This document shows, one piece after another, positions 58,395 through 64,000 of a stretch of 64,000 nt of DNA (position 1 is its first letter; every line of letters starts with the position of its first letter). The notes beneath the pieces were generated by a model that was not told where the DNA came from, did no database searches, and was given only the letters and a program-made list of their open reading frames with translations. The translations under genes and the position numbers were made by a program. This stretch comes from Streptococcus parasanguinis ATCC 15912 (lineage in GTDB: Bacteria; Bacillota; Bacilli; Lactobacillales; Streptococcaceae), in the NCBI RefSeq assembly GCF_000164675.2, contig NC_015678.1, positions 1,488,001 through 1,552,000 of the forward strand, in the 5' to 3' direction.

Positions 58395-59057
58395 ATGAAA
58401 AAACAAACACTCCCTCTTTTCTTCACACTCTTGCTGTCTCTTCTTTTTCTCTCAGCCTGTGTGCCGGACCTTAAGATCAATTTTAAAAAAGAACCCACTA
58501 CTAGCACCTCAAAAAAGAAAACCTTTAAAAAAAGTAGCTCGAGTCGTTCAACTAGTTCAAACAGCTCAAGCGACTCCTCTAGCTCGCCTTCAACCACTAC
58601 GCAGTCCTCTTCTAACATCGTCACAACCGAAGGACTCCCTAAAAATGCTCAAGAAGCTCCAAAAGATAAGATTTATGCGACAGGGAACCTAAAAGTGACC
58701 TACTCTAGAAATGGCGATAATATTTTTGCCCAGACGCCGGATTATGAAGGATATACCACTGCCCTTGTCCAAAAAATACTTGGGAATCCAGAGAAACAAA
58801 TAACAGACCCTACTTATATTGCCGAATCTTTTGAAAATACCGAATTAGAAAATATTAAAGGACTCTACCACGAGGGGAAAATCACAGGAGAACAAGCTCA
58901 CGCCTTTTTAATGGGAGCCGTTGATCTCAAACAAGCTTCTAAATTTGGAGTAGACTATACCATTTACACCTATAAAAACAACACCATCCAACTGGTCTTT
59001 GAAAACGACCAACTTCTCTATATTACACCAAATCCTGATGTTGTCTTCTTTAAATAA
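58395..59057 (+). CDS. DUF4947 lipoprotein
   Basis: A 220-aa exported lipoprotein: signal peptide with lipobox LSAC, a basic section, a serine-rich linker (about 45-78) and a C-terminal domain of about 125 residues (IYATGNLKVTYSRNGDNIFAQTPDYEG...) of the DUF4947 type. Function unknown. Two adjacent ATG codons (58392 and 58395) are possible; the second has better spacing from AAAGGA. An extended -10 TGATAGAAT lies upstream. Confidence 0.8.
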   Translation: MKKQTLPLFFTLLLSLLFLSACVPDLKINFKKEPTTSTSKKKTFKKSSSSRSTSSNSSSDSSSSPSTTTQSSSNIVTTEGLPKNAQEAPKDKIYATGNLKVTYSRNGDNIFAQTPDYEGYTTALVQKILGNPEKQITDPTYIAESFENTELENIKGLYHEGKITGEQAHAFLMGAVDLKQASKFGVDYTIYTYKNNTIQLVFENDQLLYITPNPDVVFFK

Positions 59058-59059
59058 TA

Positions 59060-59236
59060 AGAGAGTGGGACAGAAATCGGTAATTCGTTAGAATTTGATT
59101 TCGTCGTCCCACCTCCGCACAGTTGAGTAGGGCTGTAAAAGCTGATGAAATCAGCGTAGTAGAGCCCACTCAACCACTGCGTCTTGCTCGACAATCCAAA
59201 AACAATTGAGAGGCTAGGACTTTTGTCCCAGCCTCT
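59060..59236 (-). repeat. Three-hairpin intergenic repeat, copy 3 (inverted)
   Basis: Complete inverted copy filling most of the convergent gap between the DUF4947 and YhgE genes and starting 2 bp after a stop codon. The middle hairpin is identical to the other copies; single changes lie mainly in the outer loops (e.g. GAATTTGATT for GAATTCGATT). Confidence 0.9.
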
Positions 59237-59290
59237 TGTTTCACATGAAACAAAAAACTCCCAACACATTCTGTTGGGAGTTCCTGAAGA

Positions 59291-62086
59291 TTAGTCCTCT
59301 TCATATTTTTTTGGATTATAGAACCACATTCCTAGTCCTGCAAAAAGGACAATGGTCATCAGAAGGAAGGCCACTTGATTTCCAATTTCTCCTGTCATCG
59401 AAATCGTTTGACGAAGACCAGAAACGGTATAACTCATTGGCAAGAATGGATGAATGGCTTGGAAAAAGCCATTTGTCAAAGCAAGAGGATAAGTTCCTGC
59501 ACTAGAAGCCAATTGCAAGAGCAAGAGGATCAAGGAAAGGAAATCACCGATCTTTCTTTGCCATGTTGTCAAAGCAGTCACGATAGACATGAAGGCCACA
59601 CTACCAATCACACAAAGGAAGAGAGTAGCCATCTCATGATTAGCTGATAAACCAATCAAGTGAACGGCACCATAGACCAAGACTCCTGCAATCACCGCAA
59701 TTGTTCCGTTGACCTCAAAGCGAGATTTAAACCATGCCCAGCGACTTTCAGGATGACGACCGGATGGCAATTTTGCAAAGATCATATTGGTTGACAAGGC
59801 ACAAACAAAGAGTGCTACCGAGATCATATAAGGAGCCATTCCGACACCATTCACCGGGACATTGTCACGGTCTGTTTTAGACAAAGTGACAGGATCTGCT
59901 AAGGTTTTAGCGTTTTCTTTTTCAGTTGTAGCCACATTCAATTGTCCCTTAGCATCGTTTAATCCTTGACTCAAGGTTTGGCTTCCTGTTGCTAATTCAC
60001 CTAAACCATTTGTCAATGTTTGGCCACCTGCTGCTAATTTGCTGGACCCATCCGAGATTTGATTTGCACCGTCGGCTAGTTTATCAGCACCAGTCACCAA
60101 TTGACCTGATTTTTCTGTCAACTGATTGACACCAGTGACAAGTTTGTTGACACCACCTGCCAACTCTGGAGTTTTGCTGTTCAATTGCCCTACACCGTCA
60201 GCTAATTTTCTAGCACCGGCAACCAATTCACCCGACTTACCTGTTAATTGGGTCGCGCCTGAAGCCAGTTGATTCATGCCTGATGTCAAGGCAGGCATCT
60301 TCCCATTTAACTCACCTAGACCAGAAGCCAATTGATTGCTTCCTGCAAGTAATTCTGATGATTTACTATCTAGTTGCCCAACACCTGCTGCTAACTGACT
60401 AGCCCCATTTGTTAAAGTACTGCTATTCGTCTGAAGTTGGGTTGCTCCATTAGCGATTTTATCGACACCAGCTGTATAAGCGCCGATCCCTTGACTGATG
60501 GTTTGACTAGCTGGCAACAATTGTCCACTAACTGCGGATTGGATCTTAGACAAGCCACTTGACAAGTTTGTCAAGGTAGAAGAAGCTGTCGGTAAAACTT
60601 GATTGGCTGCCGTTTGCAGTTGTGTCAAGCTATTCCCTGTATTCAAACTACCTTGGATCGTTTGAATCGTTGTCAAGATTCCTTGAGCCGCCGTTTCACT
60701 CGAGCTTGGGCTCGATGAGATCGCCGCATTGATCTCCGCTTGTTGGTCAGCTGTCATTGCTTGATAGGCTGCTGTTCCTTGCACACTTGCAAGGGCATTT
60801 GCACGATCTGCTTGGGCTGAAGCAAGGATTGATTGAGCTGAATTCGCAATACTCGTCAATCCAGACGAAAGTTGACTGGTATCTACTGAAGCATTTTGAA
60901 TCGCCGCATTTAATTGGTTTAAACCAGCTGCCAATTGATCAATCTGAGCAGATTGGCTTGTAGAAGCTTGTAGCTGGCTTGATAATGTTTGAATACCTGA
61001 TTCTAATTGTGAAACCCCATTTCGAAGGGTAGCAGATTGACTACTTAATTGACCCGCTCCCTCGGATAAAGTGGCAACTCCATTTGTATAGGTCACTAAA
61101 CCATTTGAAAAGTTAGATAGACCCGAATTCAATTGACGCACACCATTGGTATAATTTCCAAGACCATCATTGAGGGTCCCCATACCACTAGTTAACTGAC
61201 CAACTCCTGAGGCCAACCGAGGGGTTTGACTCGCCATTTGATTGAGACCATTTCCTAATCGATCCACTCCGGTAGCGTAAGCCATCAAGCCTGTATTAAA
61301 AGTACCAAACCCATTATTTAATTGATTGACGCCAGATACCAAATTTGGAAGTTGACCAGCCATTTGATTGAGACCATTTCCTAATTGACCAACACCATCT
61401 GTATAGGCTGCTAGACCTGTACGAAGAGTAGTAGCACCATCTGAAAATGCTAAGCTTGAACGAGCCAATGTATTCAAATTAGTAGATAGTGTTTGACCAC
61501 CATCTTCCAATTTACTTGCACCATCTGCTAATTTAGCACTTCCATCTGCCACTGTCCCCATACCAGTTTTAAGCGATCCCATTTTGGAAAATAAAGCTGT
61601 TGTATACGTATTGGTCACTTTTTCAGCCACTGACTGCTTCATTTTTGTCATCGCAGTGTCGCTCATTTTCCCTGCGATAAAACTATGACCACTGGACGTT
61701 TGGTAATCAATGGTCATCTGTTCCGGATGATTGGTTAAGATGGAGCTAGCTTTTTTTGAAAGATCCTCAGGCAGGGTTACAATCATATAATAATCGCCAT
61801 TTTTGAGACCATCTTTCGCAGCTTTCTCATCTACAAAATGAAAATCAAGTGAGTCATTGTCCTTCAAATTGGACACCATGTCTTTTCCGATTTCCATTTT
61901 TTGTCCATTATATGTAGCAGATTGATCCTTATTGACAACCGCTACAGGAAGATCCGAAACCTGGCCATATGGATCCCACATGGAAGATAGAAAAATAATA
62001 TTATAAAGAGCTGGAATCAAAGCAACTCCAATCATGACAATGATAAATGTTGGCTTTTTAAGAACAGCCTTCCATTCTTTCATCAT
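59291..62086 (-). CDS. YhgE/Pip family membrane protein
   Basis: A 931-aa protein: one N-terminal span, a conserved extracytoplasmic section (LPVAVVNKDQSATYNGQKMEIG), a ~500-residue run of heptads with the x-x-x-L-x-x-G pattern (LADGASKLEDG, LNNGFGTFNTG...) that should form long coiled coils, and five or six spans at the C-terminal end. Related to phage-infection protein Pip and YhgE; members also include ESX/T7SS-linked and ABC-2-like exporters. The cargo is unknown. ATG at 62086 with AAAAGGAG upstream is preferred to an upstream in-frame codon. Divergent from a TetR gene that probably represses it. Confidence 0.88.
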   Translation of the reverse strand: MMKEWKAVLKKPTFIIVMIGVALIPALYNIIFLSSMWDPYGQVSDLPVAVVNKDQSATYNGQKMEIGKDMVSNLKDNDSLDFHFVDEKAAKDGLKNGDYYMIVTLPEDLSKKASSILTNHPEQMTIDYQTSSGHSFIAGKMSDTAMTKMKQSVAEKVTNTYTTALFSKMGSLKTGMGTVADGSAKLADGASKLEDGGQTLSTNLNTLARSSLAFSDGATTLRTGLAAYTDGVGQLGNGLNQMAGQLPNLVSGVNQLNNGFGTFNTGLMAYATGVDRLGNGLNQMASQTPRLASGVGQLTSGMGTLNDGLGNYTNGVRQLNSGLSNFSNGLVTYTNGVATLSEGAGQLSSQSATLRNGVSQLESGIQTLSSQLQASTSQSAQIDQLAAGLNQLNAAIQNASVDTSQLSSGLTSIANSAQSILASAQADRANALASVQGTAAYQAMTADQQAEINAAISSSPSSSETAAQGILTTIQTIQGSLNTGNSLTQLQTAANQVLPTASSTLTNLSSGLSKIQSAVSGQLLPASQTISQGIGAYTAGVDKIANGATQLQTNSSTLTNGASQLAAGVGQLDSKSSELLAGSNQLASGLGELNGKMPALTSGMNQLASGATQLTGKSGELVAGARKLADGVGQLNSKTPELAGGVNKLVTGVNQLTEKSGQLVTGADKLADGANQISDGSSKLAAGGQTLTNGLGELATGSQTLSQGLNDAKGQLNVATTEKENAKTLADPVTLSKTDRDNVPVNGVGMAPYMISVALFVCALSTNMIFAKLPSGRHPESRWAWFKSRFEVNGTIAVIAGVLVYGAVHLIGLSANHEMATLFLCVIGSVAFMSIVTALTTWQRKIGDFLSLILLLLQLASSAGTYPLALTNGFFQAIHPFLPMSYTVSGLRQTISMTGEIGNQVAFLLMTIVLFAGLGMWFYNPKKYEED

Positions 62087-62106
62087 ATTTTTTGTCTCCT
62101 TTTTAT

Positions 62107-62192
62107 ACACATTGTCTAAATTTCTGATATAATAGATTATACAGTTTTTAGAAATTTTCACAAGTAGAAAATCTTATTTTTAGACACTGTGT
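62107..62192. promoter_or_regulatory. TetR operator pair between yhgE-like and tetR genes
   Basis: ACACATTGTCTAAA (62107-62120) and TTTAGACACTGTGT (62179-62192) are inverted copies differing at one base and flank the candidate promoters, including TATAAT at 62128-62133. Likely sites for the divergent TetR-type regulator. Confidence 0.65.
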
Positions 62193-62219
62193 ACAATTTT
62201 GTGCAAAAAGGATTAACAG

Positions 62220-62753
62220 ATGACTGAGAGCAATAAACGATTAAAAACAAAACGAAATATCGAGGAGGCGATGGTTCGACTACTCGAAAAGGAATCATTC
62301 GATCAAATCACAACGGTTGAGTTAGCACAAGAATCCGGCATTAGTCGCTCTAGCTTTTATACCCACTATCGAGACAAGTATGACATGATCGAGCGCTACC
62401 AACAAGCACTCTTTCACAAGCTTGAATATATCTTTGACAAACACCAAGATGACAAGCGCCAAGCGATTACAGAAGTGTTCGAATTTCTAACCAAGGAACC
62501 ACTCTTTGCGGTTCTTCTGACAGAGAATGGAACCAAGGAGATCCAAACCTTCTTACGACATAAATTACAGATTCTTCTGGTTGATAGTCTGCAAGAGCGC
62601 TATAGTCATAAATCATTAACAGATATTGAAAGAGTCTACAGTTCTGTCTATCTGACCAATGCCTTCTTCGGAGTCTGTCAAATGTGGGTTTCGCGCGGAA
62701 AAAAAGAAAGCCCTCAACAAATGGCTGAATTTTTAATGAAAATGCTACGGTAA
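62220..62753 (+). CDS. TetR/AcrR family regulator
   Basis: A 177-aa regulator. Helix-turn-helix ITTVELAQESGISRSSFYTHYRDKYDMIE lies at about residues 28-56; the C-terminal ligand domain resembles the TetR_C group linked to YhgE/Pip genes. Divergent placement and the shared operator suggest that it represses the membrane protein gene and itself. Inducer unknown. Confidence 0.88.
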   Translation: MTESNKRLKTKRNIEEAMVRLLEKESFDQITTVELAQESGISRSSFYTHYRDKYDMIERYQQALFHKLEYIFDKHQDDKRQAITEVFEFLTKEPLFAVLLTENGTKEIQTFLRHKLQILLVDSLQERYSHKSLTDIERVYSSVYLTNAFFGVCQMWVSRGKKESPQQMAEFLMKMLR

Positions 62754-62762
62754 CAGTCCCTC

Positions 62763-62790
62763 CTGATCTATCTAGATCAGAAGTTTTTTT
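62763..62790 (+). terminator. tetR terminator
   Basis: CTGATCT-ATCT-AGATCAG then AAGTTTTTTT. Confidence 0.85.
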
Positions 62791-62905
62791 ATTAGCAGGT
62801 TTAGGTTTTTTTAAAAAAAAACTGTCTCATGTAATAAAACAGCTTTAGAGAATTTGTAAGTGAACAAAAAGGGGAGCAAAGCCAGAAATCAACTCTTTAA
62901 GACAA

Positions 62906-62933
62906 AACAAAAAGCCCACTGTTGTAGGCTTTC
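62906..62933 (-). terminator. rpsD terminator
   Basis: AAAGCCTAC-AACA-GTGGGCTTT on the minus strand followed by T residues, 20 bp after the rpsD stop. Confidence 0.85.
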
Positions 62934-62952
62934 TGTTAAGTATATCTTAAAA

Positions 62953-63564
62953 TTAAAGCATTTTGTTGTAGAATTCAACGACAAGTGCTTCGTTGATTTC
63001 TGGGTTGATTTCATCGCGTTCTGGAAGGCGAGTCAATGAACCTTCAAGTTTATCAGCATCGAATGATACGAATGCTGGACGTCCAACTGTAGCTTCAACA
63101 GCTTCAAGGATAGCTGGAACTTTAGCTGATTTTTCGCGAACTGAGATCACTTGACCTGGAGTTACACGGTATGAAGGGATATCAACGCGTTTTCCGTCAA
63201 CAAGGATGTGACCGTGGTTAACGAATTGACGAGCTTGACGACGAGTAGTCGCAAGTCCAAGACGGTAAACAACGTTATCCAAACGACGTTCCAAAAGAAG
63301 CATGAAGTTGAAACCGACAGTTCCTTCTTTAACTTTAGTAGCTTGTACGAACAAGTTACGGAATTGTTTTTCACCAAGTCCGTAAGAGAAACGAAGTTTT
63401 TGTTTTTCAGCTAATTGCAAACCGTATTCTGACAATTTTGAACGGTTGTTTGGTCCGTGTTGACCTGGTACGTAGTTACGACGTGCCAATTCTTTACCTG
63501 TACCTGTAAGTGACAAGCCAAGACGGCGAGATTGTTTCCAAGATGGTCCTGTATAACGTGACAT
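62953..63564 (-). CDS. rpsD: 30S ribosomal protein S4
   Basis: A 203-aa primary 16S rRNA-binding protein with an N-terminal helical domain ([24 protein letters not shown]) and an S4 RNA-binding domain ([34 protein letters not shown]). Single gene with a long leader; in Firmicutes S4 often represses its own mRNA. Confidence 0.99.
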   Translation of the reverse strand: MSRYTGPSWKQSRRLGLSLTGTGKELARRNYVPGQHGPNNRSKLSEYGLQLAEKQKLRFSYGLGEKQFRNLFVQATKVKEGTVGFNFMLLLERRLDNVVYRLGLATTRRQARQFVNHGHILVDGKRVDIPSYRVTPGQVISVREKSAKVPAILEAVEATVGRPAFVSFDADKLEGSLTRLPERDEINPEINEALVVEFYNKML

Positions 63565-63753
63565 TTAAAATGTCCTCCTATAAAAATAATTTTTGTAGGA
63601 AATAACGTTTTAGACAAACCTGATTCGTTCAGAAAGCCTTCGCCCAAACAGCAAAGGTTACTTTTCTAGCTGACTTCCTGTTGACGAGCTTCATTTTGTC
63701 CTGCTGTCATTTCGCACAAATTCTATTCTATCACGGAATAGAAACTTTGTAAA
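63565..63753 (-). promoter_or_regulatory. rpsD promoter and long structured leader
   Basis: TTTACA (63748-63753), 17-bp spacer, TAGAAT (63725-63730) on the minus strand gives a leader of about 150 nt before AGGAGG and the ATG. Length and position fit the S4 autoregulatory leader of Firmicutes, but I could not verify the consensus fold by eye. Confidence 0.6.
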
Positions 63754-63769
63754 GTCCTTCAAAACAATT

Positions 63770-64000
63770 TCAATGAAATTCAGACAATAATTCTATAATT
63801 CGTTTTTTATATTGCAATTGTTGCCAGTCCCTATCCGTTGCTGGATCCCATTTTAAAGGAAGATCTGCAATAATTTCACCGGGATTATGATTCAAGATAT
63901 AGATCCGGTCACTCAATGTCAAAGCTTCTTCGATACTATGAGTGATCACTAGAGTGGTGAGGCCAAGACGTTCCTTACTTTCTAGATACCAGTGATAAAG
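63770..64000 (-). CDS. ABC transporter ATPase, C-terminal fragment at window edge
   Basis: The last 76 codons of an ATP-binding protein run in from the right edge. LGLTTLVITHSIEEALTLSDRIYIL includes the H-loop histidine and the region after Walker B, as in ATPases of the nitrate/sulfonate/thiamine-precursor importers (SsuB/ThiZ type). Walker A and the signature motif lie outside the window, so the substrate is not assignable. It ends upstream of the rpsD promoter. Confidence 0.8.
   Translation of the reverse strand, partial: LYHWYLESKERLGLTTLVITHSIEEALTLSDRIYILNHNPGEIIADLPLKWDPATDRDWQQLQYKKRIIELLSEFH

Noticed and set aside
59291..62086. Possible tandem-repeat assembly artefact or CRISPR-like array in the YhgE gene
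   Set aside because: The repeats are diverged heptad-coding units in one continuous frame, with no constant repeat or unique spacers.

Overview
This window comes from the chromosome of a low-GC Gram-positive bacterium, almost certainly an oral Streptococcus of the mitis/sanguinis/parasanguinis type. The support is protein content and gene order: a Wzy-type cps regulatory cassette, nrdD-small ORF-acetyltransferase-nrdG, ccs4-cls-folC, the cinA-recA competence operon with a ComX box, malQ-malP diverging from malXCD-AR, a dltXABCD operon, and a YSIRK/LPXTG adhesin with a GbpC-like domain. The species cannot be fixed from the sequence alone. There is no sign of phage, insertion sequences, CRISPR, rRNA or tRNA.

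Layout. 1-4.1 kb: start of a capsule/exopolysaccharide locus (cpsA-B-C-D and the first part of cpsE) on the minus strand, behind its promoter. 4.2-8.1 kb: anaerobic ribonucleotide reductase (nrdD, a 46-aa protein, a GNAT acetyltransferase, nrdG) with a candidate NrdR box pair. 8.2-15.6 kb: ccs4, cls, a lipoprotein, folC, a DUF1292 gene, ruvX, ireB and a DUF1307 lipoprotein. 15.7-18.8 kb: spx, recA and cinA, then a gene-free stretch with a possible small RNA. 19.1-29.6 kb: an S66 peptidase, tag-ruvA-mutL, a LytTR/DUF3021 pair, mutS behind a tiny overlapping ORF, and argR diverging from argS. 29.7-33.5 kb: nrdI, a membrane protein and the LPXTG adhesin. 34-45.9 kb: maltodextrin uptake and breakdown. 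46-49.1 kb: a YitT protein, aspS and a small membrane protein. 49.4-53.9 kb: dlt operon. 54-59.1 kb: a cytosolic S41-like protein, a DUF4956/VTC pair facing a beta-helix lipoprotein, and a DUF4947 lipoprotein. 59.3-64 kb: a YhgE/Pip membrane protein under a divergent TetR regulator, rpsD and the end of an ABC transporter ATPase.

How genes work together. MalX-MalC-MalD import maltodextrins; MalP, MalQ and the pullulanase break them down inside the cell. The encoded MalR and probably CcpA act on palindromes in the malQ/malX divergent promoter region. DltXABCD puts D-alanine on teichoic acids. MutS and MutL make up mismatch repair, with RuvA, RuvX, RecA and Tag nearby for recombination and base repair.

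The least understood part is 54-58.3 kb. VTC, DUF4956 and Cthe_2159-type proteins form a recurring but poorly explained set. Both the S41-like promoter and the VTC-side intergenic region carry TTTAAG-type repeats spaced 11 bp apart, like CiaR sites. Also notable are a ~175-bp three-hairpin intergenic repeat present in three copies with diverged relatives, a DnaA-box cluster between dltD and its downstream neighbour, and the overlapping ORF in front of mutS.
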